NCBI GenBank assembly: GCA_965204715.1
Contig: OZ242009.1
Span: forward strand, 1,736,001-1,800,000
Source: CATOSP01 sp965204715
GTDB taxonomy: Bacteria; Chloroflexota; Dehalococcoidia; Lucifugimonadales; UBA3495
Direction of reading: 5' to 3'
Length of the DNA stretch: 64,000 nt
The first letter of the stretch is position 1, and each line of letters starts with the position of its first letter. The notes beneath the pieces were generated by a model that was not told the DNA's origin, did not search any database, and was given only the letters and a program-made list of their open reading frames with translations. Of the stretch, positions 42,519-50,441 are shown one piece after another. The position numbers were made by a program, and so were the translations under genes.

Positions 42519-42908
42519 CTATTGGCCGCAGGACTTCAGTCCCACCACCTCGCCCTTGGCCAGGGTGCGCTGGAAGCAGAGCACCTGGCTGGTGTCCTTG
42601 TCCTTGGCGCACTGGACGCAGAAGGCGGTGAGCAGTTCGGCGCGGTTGGCGACGACGATGCGCTTGACCAGCACCGAATCGCCGCCCTCCAGGTCGTGGC
42701 GGTAGAGCTTCTCGAAGGGGTCCCGCCGCTCCGCTTCGGTGGCGGGCCGGTAGAAGTGGGGCTGCCGTGAGGAAGTCAGGTGGTCGGCGGCCCCGTGGGA
42801 ACAGAACCGGCACTTGTCGCCGTCCGGGGAGAAGAGCTGCCAGGCTTTCCAGTTGCGGGCGCGGCGGCGCTTGTTGCCCCGCTTGACCGGATTGAGCGTC
42901 CTATCCAT
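42519..42908 (-). CDS. Hypothetical zinc-binding protein
   Basis: Predicted 129 residues. A basic N-terminus (KRGNKRRRARNWK) is followed by CRFCSHGAADH and, 60 residues on, FCVQCAKDKD: two CxxC knuckles with His. It overlaps the next gene's end by eight bases (ATG at 42908 against the stop at 42901), so the two are coupled. No family recognised. Confidence 0.6.
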   Translation of the reverse strand: MDRTLNPVKRGNKRRRARNWKAWQLFSPDGDKCRFCSHGAADHLTSSRQPHFYRPATEAERRDPFEKLYRHDLEGGDSVLVKRIVVANRAELLTAFCVQCAKDKDTSQVLCFQRTLAKGEVVGLKSCGQ

Positions 42909-43551
42909 AGCTGACCGCCTCCTTCTCGCCCAGGCTCAGTTCCCCCAGGGGCAAGGTTCCCAGGGCCACCGCGTCGGAAAGGTCGTCGCGGAGCTTCTCG
43001 GCGTCCGGGGCGCACCAGTAGGCGACGACGCCCACCGACTGCAAAGGCGTGATGGTCCCGTCCCGCAGGCCCCGCCGCCAGAGCCAGTTGGCCCAGGAGT
43101 GGTGCAGGGGCAGGGGGCTGCGCTTGTCCAGGAAGCGGTGGTACAGGGCCGGGGCCTCCGCCTCGCTGGGGGCCAGCAGCAGGAAGGAATCCCGCTCGAA
43201 GGCGAACTCGGCCATGCGGGTGAAGACCAAAGCGTGCCAGCCGCCGGAGGCGGGCAGGCGGGCGATCTTGGTGGTCCAGGTGCCCACGGTCTGGGGCGGG
43301 ACGACGCAGCGGCGGTAGCCGCCGGAGAAGGCCATGCCGTCGGTGCCCTGGATCAGGAAGGCCGGGTCCGGGGGCTGCTTGAGCAGGGAGGCCCAGATCG
43401 CCTTCAGCGCCGTCTGGGGTCCCACCATGGAGAGGAACCAGAGGCCCTCGGTGTCCGGGTCCCGGGCGAAGGCGTCGGCGGTGGCCGAGTAGCCCCCCGC
43501 CGTGACCGTGAACAGGTCGTCGGGGTTGATGGTGGCTTGGGTTGCCAGCAT
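42901..43551 (-). CDS. Hypothetical protein of the maintenance operon
   Basis: Predicted 216 residues. It contains WFLSMVGPQTALKAIWASLL, a central VPPQTVGTWTTKIARLPASGGWHALVFTRM, and a C-terminal region ending in SLGEKEAVSYG. No catalytic motif is apparent. It is encoded upstream of the zinc protein and overlaps it slightly. I do not recognise it. Confidence 0.6.
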   Translation of the reverse strand: MLATQATINPDDLFTVTAGGYSATADAFARDPDTEGLWFLSMVGPQTALKAIWASLLKQPPDPAFLIQGTDGMAFSGGYRRCVVPPQTVGTWTTKIARLPASGGWHALVFTRMAEFAFERDSFLLLAPSEAEAPALYHRFLDKRSPLPLHHSWANWLWRRGLRDGTITPLQSVGVVAYWCAPDAEKLRDDLSDAVALGTLPLGELSLGEKEAVSYG

Positions 43552-43618
43552 GGATGGTCTCCTTTAGATGGAAGGTTGGGGTTGACGCAGGGCGCGGGAA
43601 GGGATTTCCCGCGTGGAG

Positions 43619-43641
43619 CCGGAGGGCGCCGGGCCCTCCGG
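43619..43641 (-). terminator. Intergenic hairpin after radC
   Basis: CCGGAGGG (43619-43626) and CCCTCCGG (43634-43641) with a 7-base loop, located just downstream of the radC-like stop on the minus strand. Confidence 0.4.
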
Positions 43642-43654
43642 TCAGGGGCGTCAG

Positions 43655-44188
43655 TCAGTCCATCAGCTTCCTTTCCTTGAGGCTGACGAACTTGCTCCCG
43701 GCGATGACCACGTGGTCCAGCAGGTCGATGCCCAGCAGCTTGGCCGACGCCGCCAGGTCGCGGGTAATGGACACGTCCTCCGGGCTGGGGGTGGGGTCGC
43801 CGGAGGGGTGGTTGTGGCTGACGATGATGCTGGGCGCGTTGTCGATGACGGCGGCGCGCAGCACCTCGGCGGGGCGCACCACCGACGAATTGACGTTTCC
43901 CTGGTAGATCACCCGCTGGGCCGTTACCTGGTTGCGGGTGTTCAGCAGCAGCACCCGCAACTGTTCCTGGGCCAGGGCCGACATTTCCGGCCCCAGCAGG
44001 CTGTGAACGTCCTGGGGGCAGTTGATGGTGGGCATCTGGGCGGGGCACTCCGGCTGGTAGGCCACCTCGTAGTGCATGGCCAGTTCTCCCAGCAGCTTCA
44101 TGTTGGAGCGCAGGGTCTCCAGCACGGCCTGGCCCTCCAGGGTGATGGGCGGGGTGTCGGCGGTCTTGGTCTGCTTCTTTCGGGGCAT
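43655..44188 (-). CDS. radC: RadC-family JAB/MPN-domain protein
   Basis: Predicted 177 residues. The JAMM site reads VSHNHPSGDPTPSPEDVSITR (near 127-147), preceded by VLLLNTRNQVTAQRVIYQGNVNSS and followed by DLLDHVVIAG, all typical of RadC. The helix-hairpin-helix part of chromosomal RadC is missing; this short form is common on plasmids and conjugative elements. The function is debated (DNA repair or recombination link). It shares the operon with SSB, Rad52 and a nuclease. Confidence 0.88.
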   Translation of the reverse strand: MPRKKQTKTADTPPITLEGQAVLETLRSNMKLLGELAMHYEVAYQPECPAQMPTINCPQDVHSLLGPEMSALAQEQLRVLLLNTRNQVTAQRVIYQGNVNSSVVRPAEVLRAAVIDNAPSIIVSHNHPSGDPTPSPEDVSITRDLAASAKLLGIDLLDHVVIAGSKFVSLKERKLMD

Positions 44189-44225
44189 GGTTAACTTCCT
44201 TGCGGACAGAATTGGGAGACGAAAG

Positions 44226-44259
44226 CGGGGCCGCTCTCTATTGGCAGGGAGCGGCCCCG
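44226..44259 (-). terminator. Intergenic hairpin after ssb
   Basis: CGGGGCCGCTC (44226-44236) pairs with GAGCGGCCCCG (44249-44259); the minus-strand tail is CTTTCGTCTCC. Confidence 0.55.
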
Positions 44260-44302
44260 GGTTGCGTCCGCCGGTGACGGGCGTCGCTATGTTGACCAGC
44301 GG

Positions 44303-44689
44303 TTAGAAGGGCAGGTCGTCGTCCTGGACGTTGGCGCCGGCGTTGGCGTAGTTGCCGTTGCCGTTGCGGGAGGAGTCCAGGAACACCACGTCCTGGGCGT
44401 GGACCTCGGTGCGGTAGCGCCGCTGCCCGTCGTCGCCCTCCCACGAGGACTGGACCAGCCGCCCCGCCACGTAGAGCCGCTGGCCCTTCTCCACGTACTG
44501 GGCCACCGCTTCGGCCAGCTTGTCCCACACCACCACGGTGTGCCAGTCGGTGGCCTCCTCGCCGTTCTTCCGCCCCCGGTCCGTGGCCAGGCGCAGCTGG
44601 GTGACGGGGGTGCCGCTGTTGGTGTAGCGCATCTCGGGATCGGCGCCCACGCGGCCCAACAGTTCAACCTTGTTGATGGTCTTCGCCAT
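44303..44689 (-). CDS. ssb: Single-stranded DNA-binding protein
   Basis: Predicted 128 residues. INKVELLGRVGADPEMRYTNSGTPVTQLRLATDR is the start of the OB fold; DWHTVVVWDKLAEAVAQYVEKGQRLYVAGRL completes it. The linker NGNGNYANAGAN is Asn-Gly rich and the acidic tip DDDLPF is the protein-interaction tail. It coats single-stranded DNA during replication or transfer. It lies in the recombination gene set of the element, so it is probably an element copy alongside a host SSB. Confidence 0.93.
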   Translation of the reverse strand: MAKTINKVELLGRVGADPEMRYTNSGTPVTQLRLATDRGRKNGEEATDWHTVVVWDKLAEAVAQYVEKGQRLYVAGRLVQSSWEGDDGQRRYRTEVHAQDVVFLDSSRNGNGNYANAGANVQDDDLPF

Positions 44690-44776
44690 GATGTTTCCTC
44701 CAATGAGTTGTCAGTTTGGGTTGCTGTGGCGGAGCCGTCCCTTCCTTTAGAAGAGAAAGGGAACGGCCCCGTGTCG

Positions 44777-44795
44777 CGCTCCGTTGGCCGGAGCG
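44777..44795 (-). terminator. Intergenic hairpin upstream of ssb
   Basis: CGCTCCG and CGGAGCG form a seven-base stem; on the minus strand a further GGGGCCGTTCCCTTTCTCTTCT pyrimidine-rich tail follows. Confidence 0.4.
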
Positions 44796-44819
44796 TCAGG
44801 GTTCCGATGTCGCCCGGGA

Positions 44820-45887
44820 CTAGCTGACCCGCAGGTAGCGGGAGACGTTCTCGGTGACGATCTCGGCACGGGTCTCCGGGTCCAGCAGCGCGTTCAGCCG
44901 CTTGTGGTCCACGTTGTAGCGGGTGGATTTCACCATCCCCACGGTGCGGGTCTTCTTCCCGCCCTCCAGCTTGGCCTTGTCCTCGCCCCGCTGGTTGAGC
45001 CAGGCCCGCAGCAACCCCTGCGCCCACGCCTTGTCTTCCTCTATGGCCTTCAGCATCTCCTGGGCGTTCTCGTACTCCAGGAGCGCCGCCCGCGCGTCTT
45101 CGTCGCTGACCGGCTCCATGTCCCCGGCGGGTTCATCCTCCGGTTCGTCAGCCGCTGCCGTACCCGGCAGGCAGGCGTTGAGGAAGGGGCAGCGCTTGCA
45201 CTGCCAGTCCTCAGCGGTGAAGTCCCGCTCGGGCAGCACGTCCGGGTCAGGCCCGTTGATGACGTGGTGGGCCGCCAACTCGCCCAGCCGGGCGCAGGCT
45301 TGCTCGAAGGCCCGCTCCACCCGCACCGCCGGTATCACCTCGTAGTCCCAGGTGCGGTCGCCCGTGTTCAGGGTGGCGATCACCACGTCCCGGGCTTGGT
45401 CGAAGGTCCCGTAGGTGTAGAAGGCGGCCTGCCACACCGATTCCGGGTGGCTCCGCTCGGCGCCCAGGGTCCGCCACTTCTTGTAGGCTTCCGGTCCCCG
45501 GGTCTTGACCTCGACGATGCTGGGTTCGCCCCCGAAGATGGGCACGATGCCGGCGGCGTCCACGTGGCCGCTGACCAACATCGTGGGGCCGAGGCGCAGG
45601 GAGACCCGCCGAGGGTTGTCCCGGTCGGTGGGGGTGATGTCCCAACCGGCCCGCCGCATGGCCCGCAGCACCACCGGCTCCAAAGCGTTGCCCGCCTCCA
45701 GCATGGTCACGGAGTCGTCGCTGCGGGGGTTGGTGGCCTCCCAGCCGGTGGCCTCGTACCACAGGGCGCGGCGGCAGTTGCCCACCGCCGAGGCCCAGAT
45801 CTCCAGGATGCCGTCCGCGTCGAAGCGGGCGTTGGGGCGGGAGTACACGTCGGTCGGGTTGTCGATGGTGTCAATGGTGATAGTCAT
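44820..45887 (-). CDS. PD-(D/E)XK (RecB/Cas4-like) nuclease with probable Fe-S cluster
   Basis: Predicted 355 residues from the ATG at 45887 (MTITIDTIDNPTDVYSRP); the frame extends upstream but that part is unlike the family. Motifs: GNCRRALWYEATG (first Cys), SGHVDAAGIVP (metal Asp), SIVEVKTRGPEAYKKW (ExK), and CKRCPFLNACLP (Cx2Cx5C), giving four Cys for a 4Fe-4S cluster. The C-terminal part is basic with KSTRYNVDHKRLNALLD. Expected to trim DNA ends during recombination, together with Rad52 and SSB from the same operon. Confidence 0.85.
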   Translation of the reverse strand: MTITIDTIDNPTDVYSRPNARFDADGILEIWASAVGNCRRALWYEATGWEATNPRSDDSVTMLEAGNALEPVVLRAMRRAGWDITPTDRDNPRRVSLRLGPTMLVSGHVDAAGIVPIFGGEPSIVEVKTRGPEAYKKWRTLGAERSHPESVWQAAFYTYGTFDQARDVVIATLNTGDRTWDYEVIPAVRVERAFEQACARLGELAAHHVINGPDPDVLPERDFTAEDWQCKRCPFLNACLPGTAAADEPEDEPAGDMEPVSDEDARAALLEYENAQEMLKAIEEDKAWAQGLLRAWLNQRGEDKAKLEGGKKTRTVGMVKSTRYNVDHKRLNALLDPETRAEIVTENVSRYLRVS

Positions 45888-45931
45888 GGTGGTCGTCCCT
45901 CCGTCAGGTTGTGTGTCCGTTAGAAGAGAAG

Positions 45932-45961
45932 CGGGGCCGCCCCGCATCGGAGACGGCCCCG
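45932..45961 (-). terminator. Intergenic hairpin of the recurrent GGGGCCG type
   Basis: CGGGGCCG and CGGCCCCG pair; the minus-strand tail is CTTCTCTTCT. It lies between the TSCPD gene and the nuclease gene. Confidence 0.5.
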
Positions 45962-45993
45962 TGTCGCGCATCGCTGCGTCGTGTCCTTGCGGT

Positions 45994-46404
45994 TCAGTCG
46001 GCGGCGACGGGCAGTTCCGCCGGTTCCGGTTCCGCTTCGGCCTGCGTATCCAGGTGGTCCCGCAGGACCAGGGCGATGGCGTCGCCCAGGCCCCGCACGT
46101 AAACCGTCCTGCCGTCCTCCATCCGGTTGGGCCAGGGCTGCATCTCGCTGATGCCTTGGCACTGGTGGACGATTTCCTCCAGCGGCGTCCCCCGCCGCAG
46201 GTGCAGGGACACCAACCGGCAGGCCAGTTCGGTCATCCCGTGTTGCAGGCTGCCCGCTTTTCCGAGGCTTCCGAAGACCTCGAAGGGCTGGCCGTCCTCG
46301 TCCAGGCCGACAGTGATGTAGAGGCCGCCGAGTTCCGTTGACAACTTGGTGGTGACGCTGGGCAGGCTGCGGGGCCGGGGCCGCGTCGCGGTGGCGGAGT
46401 TCAT
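45994..46404 (-). CDS. TSCPD-domain protein
   Basis: Predicted 136 residues from the ATG at 46404, which overlaps the preceding stop (ATGA). TTKLSTELGGLYITVGLDEDGQPFEVFGSLGKAG and LACRLVSLHLRRGTPLEEIVHQCQGI match the TSCPD domain found at the C-terminus of B12-dependent ribonucleotide reductases and in stand-alone form on phages and plasmids. The stand-alone proteins have no assigned activity. GLGDAIALVLRDHL at the end is also typical. Confidence 0.75.
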   Translation of the reverse strand: MNSATATRPRPRSLPSVTTKLSTELGGLYITVGLDEDGQPFEVFGSLGKAGSLQHGMTELACRLVSLHLRRGTPLEEIVHQCQGISEMQPWPNRMEDGRTVYVRGLGDAIALVLRDHLDTQAEAEPEPAELPVAAD

Positions 46405-46721
46405 GGCCGTCCTCCCTTTTCCCGCAGGAAGGGCAGCGCCGGAGCGTAGCGGTCGAAGTGGCCCGCGATCTTGAGCGCCAGCTCCAGGTCCCTGGCGTCG
46501 CCGGTGCCCAGCAGAGTCCGGGCGATGGGTTCCTCGCAGTCCTCTTCCGCGAAGGTCGGGTTGAGGAAGGCGTCCCGCACCACGTCGGGCAGTTCCTCCC
46601 ACCGTTCCCGGCTCAGCTTCAGCCCGCCGTGGCCGGCGGTTTCGACCCGCCAGATGCCCTCGGCCAGTTCCTCGATGTCCTGGGGCCAGCCCCAGGGGGT
46701 GTGCATGGTGGTTGCCGTCAT
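46401..46721 (-). CDS. Hypothetical protein of the recombination operon
   Basis: Predicted 106 residues from the ATG at 46721 behind GGAGG. MTATTMHTPWGWPQDIEELAEGIWRVETAGHGGLKLSRERWEELP begins it; the C-terminal half is acidic and helical. It shares four bases with the TSCPD gene, so the two are translationally coupled. GGLKLSRERW resembles DUF7007-type plasmid proteins, but I am not certain. Confidence 0.55.
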   Translation of the reverse strand: MTATTMHTPWGWPQDIEELAEGIWRVETAGHGGLKLSRERWEELPDVVRDAFLNPTFAEEDCEEPIARTLLGTGDARDLELALKIAGHFDRYAPALPFLREKGGRP

Positions 46722-46754
46722 TTCCGTTTCCTCCCTGTTCCTGTAAATGAGAAG

Positions 46755-46784
46755 CGGGGCCGCCCCATCGTGGAGACGGCCCCG
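46755..46784 (-). terminator. Intergenic hairpin of the recurrent GGGGCCG type
   Basis: CGGGGCCG and CGGCCCCG pair; the minus-strand tail is CTTCTCATTT. It sits between the Rad52-like gene and the small hypothetical gene. Confidence 0.5.
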
Positions 46785-46809
46785 TGGGTGGTGATGTTGG
46801 CCCAGGGGC

Positions 46810-47667
46810 CTACCCGTTGCCGTTGGCTCCTTCCTTCCCCTCGTTGACCTTGCGGGCCGCGCCTTCCACCAGGGGCTTGAGGTCCCTGGCGGGCAACTCG
46901 TCCAGGTCCCTGCCCGTCTGCTTCCTGACCGCCTCCCGCACCTGGTCCTCGCCGAAGCCCTGCTCGGCGCCCAGGGCGATGAGCCGCCCCCGCAACTGCT
47001 GGAGGTAGGAACCGTCCCGCCGGCCATTGCCGTTGCCGCCCGTCTGCTGGCCCGAGTTGCCGTTGCCGTTGTTGGCGGCGGAACGCTGGCGTTGCTCTGG
47101 CGAGTTGGGCCTGGCGTTGCCCCGGTTGGATGCAGGCTGGTCTCCGTAGAGGCCATTCCCGAAACGGTCCCCGAAGCTGCGCAGCGCCCGCTTCAGCCCG
47201 TCGGTGACCGCCCCTTTGCAGGCGGTGTCGTGGCCCTCAGGCGTATCCTCGGCCACGATGTGGAAGCCGATGTCGGTGCGGGAGGGCGCGCCGTTGACGG
47301 AGACCCGCACCGGGGCGCTGTAGGCGAAGGTCACCCGGAGTTCCCCGGTGCTGACATCCACCTTCTCGATGCGGCGCAGGGACACGTCGCCGACCAGTTC
47401 GTAGCCCCAGCCCCCGTAGCCGAAAATCTTGTTGGCCTGGTCGATGACGGTGTGGCCCTCGATGTAGTCGTAGCTGCGGTTGGCGCGGCCCTGGCGCTGG
47501 GAGACCAGGGCCGGGTCCAGGGGCTGCTCCAGGGCGTTGACAACGGACGGAGGCAGCCCGTCCCACAGGAGGTCGTGGCCGGTGATGTCGGCGGCGCCGT
47601 TGCCGTTGAGGTTGACGGCCCCGTTGGGATGGTGGCCGTTGCCGTTCTGGTTGTTTCCGTTACCCAT
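46810..47667 (-). CDS. Rad52/22-family single-strand annealing protein
   Basis: Predicted 285 residues from the ATG at 47667 with AAAGGAGCGAA upstream. After an Asn-Gly-rich leader (about 1-30), residues 45-190 show the Rad52 core: YIEGHTVIDQANKIFGYGGWGYELVGDVSL, VTFAYSAPVRVSV, EGHDTACKGAVTDGLKRALRSFGDRFGNGLY. The rest is a flexible NGNG-rich linker and a helical tail (RDLKPLVEGAARKVNEG). It should anneal complementary strands in recombination. The Rad52 type is well known in phages and mobile elements. Same operon as SSB and nuclease. Confidence 0.88.
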   Translation of the reverse strand: MGNGNNQNGNGHHPNGAVNLNGNGAADITGHDLLWDGLPPSVVNALEQPLDPALVSQRQGRANRSYDYIEGHTVIDQANKIFGYGGWGYELVGDVSLRRIEKVDVSTGELRVTFAYSAPVRVSVNGAPSRTDIGFHIVAEDTPEGHDTACKGAVTDGLKRALRSFGDRFGNGLYGDQPASNRGNARPNSPEQRQRSAANNGNGNSGQQTGGNGNGRRDGSYLQQLRGRLIALGAEQGFGEDQVREAVRKQTGRDLDELPARDLKPLVEGAARKVNEGKEGANGNG

Positions 47668-47790
47668 GAGTTCGCTCCTTTGTGAGGTGATGTTGGGGTT
47701 GCCGTTGAGTTGCAGCGGCATTCGCCTGGCGAAGCCGTGAGCGGGGTGAGGGTTGCCCCGTCGTGCGGTTGGGTGTTGTGGAAAAGAGAA

Positions 47791-47812
47791 GGCCCGCCGT
47801 GGCAGGCGGGCC
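47791..47812 (-). terminator. Intergenic hairpin after the primase-like gene
   Basis: GGCCCGCC (47791-47798) and GGCGGGCC (47805-47812) with a 6-base loop; the minus-strand tail is TTCTCTTTTCC, the best T-rich tail of the series. Confidence 0.6.
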
Positions 47813-47842
47813 GGTAGAGAGGAAGTTGATGGGGGGAGTTGA

Positions 47843-48901
47843 CTAGCGGGCGTTGTGCGCCGCCCGTCGCAGCAGCCTGCGGAAGAGGCGTTGGCCGTTG
47901 GGCAGCGTTGCCAGCTCGCCCACATCATCGATGCCCTGGGGCAGGTTGACCACGGCGGCGCGGTTGCCCAGCAGTTGACCGAGGTCCGCCGCCGCCGTGC
48001 GGCCCGCTTCGTCGTTGTCGAAGGCCAGGAATACCCGGGGGCAGCCCCGCAGCGCATCGGCAACCTTGTCCATCCCCTGGGTGCCCAGGGCGGCCACGGC
48101 GGGATAGCCCCAGGAGGCCAGCGTGAGGTAGTCGAAGACCCCTTCGGCGACAATCGCCACCGAAGGCGCGGGGCTGAGCCTTCCCTGGCCCAGCGCCGGC
48201 TTCTGGCCGGGCAATGCTTGGAAGCGAGGCTTGGCCTGAGCGTCAACCGCCCGTCCCACTAACCAGCGCACCAGGCCGCCGGAGACTTCGGGGACCACCA
48301 CCATCCCGGCAAACCGTTCCGCGCCCCGTTCCAGGAACAGGCCCGAGGGCCGTTGCCGGTCGGGTTTGAAACCTGCGGAACTGAGGTAGTCGCGCAGTCC
48401 GTTGCCGCTGGCATAGCCCAGGCCCAGCCGGATGGCGGCTTCCACGCCGATGCCGCGGGAGGCCAGGTATTGCGTTGCAACCGGGCTGCGCCGCAGTTGC
48501 CCCACGTAGAACCTCGCCGCCGCCGTCAGCAGGGCAGGATCGCGGGGCGGAACCGCCGAGGCGGCGGGTTGTCCGGTTGCCGCGTTGCGAACCGCAGGGG
48601 ACGCCACCGGCGGTGTCGAGCCGTCGTCCAAGCGCCGGATGGCCTCCGGCAAGGTCAGCCCCTCCATCCGGCCCACGAAGTCCAGCACGTCGCCGCCCGC
48701 CCCGCAACCGAAGCACCAGAACCTCTGGGAGTCTTCGTACACCGTGAAACTTCCCTCGGCTTCCTGGTGGAAGGGACACACTCCCTGCCGCACCCGCCCC
48801 TTGCCGTGCAGGACGATCCCGGCGGCCTCCACCGCGTCGCCCAGGGGGTTGCGGGCCTTGAGTTCCGTGATGTCCACCTTGTCCGAAATCGCTACGACCA
48901 T
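47843..48901 (-). CDS. CHC2 zinc finger-Toprim primase-like protein
   Basis: Predicted 352 residues. The zinc finger is CPFHQEAEGSFTVYEDSQRFWCFGCG (residues about 42-68), the DNA-binding CHC2 type of DnaG primases. A DnaG-like catalytic core follows with YLASRGIGVEAAIRLGLGYA, then the Toprim part: VAIVAEGVFDYLTLASWG and FLAFDNDEAGRTAAADL with the acidic metal ligands. It lacks the C-terminal helicase-binding domain of DnaG. It probably primes replication or complementary-strand synthesis of the element. It overlaps the preceding gene's stop by ten bases. Confidence 0.88.
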   Translation of the reverse strand: MVVAISDKVDITELKARNPLGDAVEAAGIVLHGKGRVRQGVCPFHQEAEGSFTVYEDSQRFWCFGCGAGGDVLDFVGRMEGLTLPEAIRRLDDGSTPPVASPAVRNAATGQPAASAVPPRDPALLTAAARFYVGQLRRSPVATQYLASRGIGVEAAIRLGLGYASGNGLRDYLSSAGFKPDRQRPSGLFLERGAERFAGMVVVPEVSGGLVRWLVGRAVDAQAKPRFQALPGQKPALGQGRLSPAPSVAIVAEGVFDYLTLASWGYPAVAALGTQGMDKVADALRGCPRVFLAFDNDEAGRTAAADLGQLLGNRAAVVNLPQGIDDVGELATLPNGQRLFRRLLRRAAHNAR

Positions 48902-49359
48902 GACGCGCCTCCCTGCTTGCGCAGCGGTTTCAGCCCCCGCAGGCTGCGCCGGGAGACCGGCTTGCCCACCGGCCAGCGCATCCCCAGGACGGCGGCGACT
49001 TCCAGGCTGCCGTCCCCCCGTTCCAGCAACGCCGCCGCCTTCCCCGTGGCCGGGCTGTAGAGCATGGCGTCGGTGTCAGCGAACCGGCGCCGGGCGATGT
49101 CCAGCCACTCGGCGTAGAGCCACCGCAGCTGGCTATCAGCAGCGTCAACGGTGTCCATCCCGTGGAACGCCGCCAACGCCCCGTCCAGGTCGCCCGACTG
49201 CCGCAGCCGCCGGGCCTCGTGGACCGTCCTGGCCAGGCTGACCGCCGCCGTATCCGCCAGCGCGTCATTGCCCAGCAGGGCCGCCAGCAGCCGGTCCACC
49301 AGTTCCTCCAGCGTGGGACGGCCTGCCGCCGCCGTGGTTTCCAGTGTGATCGTGGTCAT
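48892..49359 (-). CDS. Hypothetical protein upstream of the primase gene
   Basis: Predicted 155 residues from the ATG at 49359 behind GGGAGG. Ala/Leu-rich helices (LEELVDRLLAALLGNDALADTAAVSLARTVHEARRLR) dominate; the tail is basic (RSLRGLKPLRKQG). Its end overlaps the primase start by ten bases and its start overlaps the preceding stop by four, so it is clearly part of the operon. Function unknown. Confidence 0.6.
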   Translation of the reverse strand: MTTITLETTAAAGRPTLEELVDRLLAALLGNDALADTAAVSLARTVHEARRLRQSGDLDGALAAFHGMDTVDAADSQLRWLYAEWLDIARRRFADTDAMLYSPATGKAAALLERGDGSLEVAAVLGMRWPVGKPVSRRSLRGLKPLRKQGGASWS

Positions 49360-49640
49360 GGTGTGCCTCCCTGTTGTTGAGTTGACTGACTCCGCTGCCG
49401 CTGGCAGTTGCACCGGCAATGGGCCTGCCGGCCCCTGCCGCCCTGGACGATCCGCCGCACCACCAGGGCGGCGATGCCCAGACCGACGAGGTTGAGGAAG
49501 AAGACCCCGCCGCCGCTGCCCGTGAGTAGCGGAGCGACTATGAGCAGGGCCACCACCGCCGCCAGGGTCAGCCGCTTGTGCCGCCAGCAGAACCGGCCCG
49601 CCTTCATTGCCGCCGAGATTGTCCGCATCACGCTTGTCAT
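49356..49640 (-). CDS. Small membrane protein
   Basis: Predicted 94 residues from the ATG at 49640 with AGGAGG upstream. Two hydrophobic segments are visible: LTLAAVVALLIVAPLLTG and FFLNLVGLGIAALVV. The C-terminus is Cys/Arg/Gln rich (HCRCNCQRQRSQS). It overlaps the next gene's ATG. No family recognised; it may link the maintenance proteins to the membrane. Confidence 0.55.
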   Translation of the reverse strand: MTSVMRTISAAMKAGRFCWRHKRLTLAAVVALLIVAPLLTGSGGGVFFLNLVGLGIAALVVRRIVQGGRGRQAHCRCNCQRQRSQSTQQQGGTP

Positions 49641-50441
49641 GTTCGCCTCCTTTTTTGTCTCGGTGATTGACGTTTGCCGAATTGACCCACGCGGCATCCG
49701 GGGAGCGCGGGCCGTGTGCCTTGAAATGGGGAATCGGGAATTGAGAAATGAGTGGAAACCGGACAGACTCCGCCCCGGGCCGGATGCCAGGCGCGGGAAA
49801 CGGAGCGGTCAAGTGGGAGAGAAAAGAAGACGCAGCCGGGCCCGGGCGTTTTATCAACGTCCAGTGGGCTGCGTGTTGAGAACGCCGCCGGGGGGCCGAG
49901 GCGGAACCGTCGCCGTGGTCAACCGGGGCGCTGGGAAGCTGCGGCGTGCGTTTACAATCGGCCTTGCCGCAGGCGTGAGGAAGCGGCCGAGGCGGGATTA
50001 CCGCATCAACCGCAGGTGTGAGTAGAGGGGCCGGGGTCCCTGGCCTGGTTCCTGGTTCTGTCTGCCACCTCCTGGGCAAGGGTGAGCGTGAAAATAACCT
50101 GGTGCACCGCATCGAACCGGTCGCCGGAGGAGCAGAGCTCGACCCCGGTTCCGCATCACGCAGCGGGCGGGCGCTTATCCCCTGATGGAACGTCCCAGGG
50201 AGAGCAGGGCTCGATCCCTGAACAACGGTCCGGGTCGGGGATGGACCCTCCAGTTTTCTGGGCTGGAAACACTGGAAAAAGCCAGACAACGCATTCAATT
50301 ATTCACGCCCGGCCCCGCCCTGGGAACCCCGAAACCCGCCTTTTCACCCCGTCCCGCCCCAAGTGCTTACTGCTAGACAACCGCTAACCAACTCCAAAGA
50401 CACTGCCATCGGGCCGCCACGCCAACCACCAGGCCGGCGCC
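49641..50441. other. 800-base gene-poor stretch inside the leftward operon
   Basis: Long frames exist on both strands because of high GC, but none shows domain-like sequence or a good ribosome-binding site. A hairpin with ACGCAGCC (49830-49837) and GGCTGCGT (49867-49874) carries a CTTCTTTTCTC tail on the minus strand, matching the other intergenic hairpins. A long leader or an untranslated RNA is possible. Confidence 0.4.
49830..49874 (-). terminator. Hairpin with pyrimidine-rich tail in the gene-poor stretch
   Basis: ACGCAGCC and GGCTGCGT pair around a 29-base loop that is itself GC-rich; the minus-strand tail is CTTCTTTTCTCTC. It may end transcription of the HTH/coiled-coil gene. Confidence 0.4.

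Noticed and set aside
49752..50298. Long frames on both strands in the gene-poor stretch
   Set aside because: High GC gives long frames by chance; the translations are Pro/Arg/Gly-rich without domain-like order or ribosome-binding sites.
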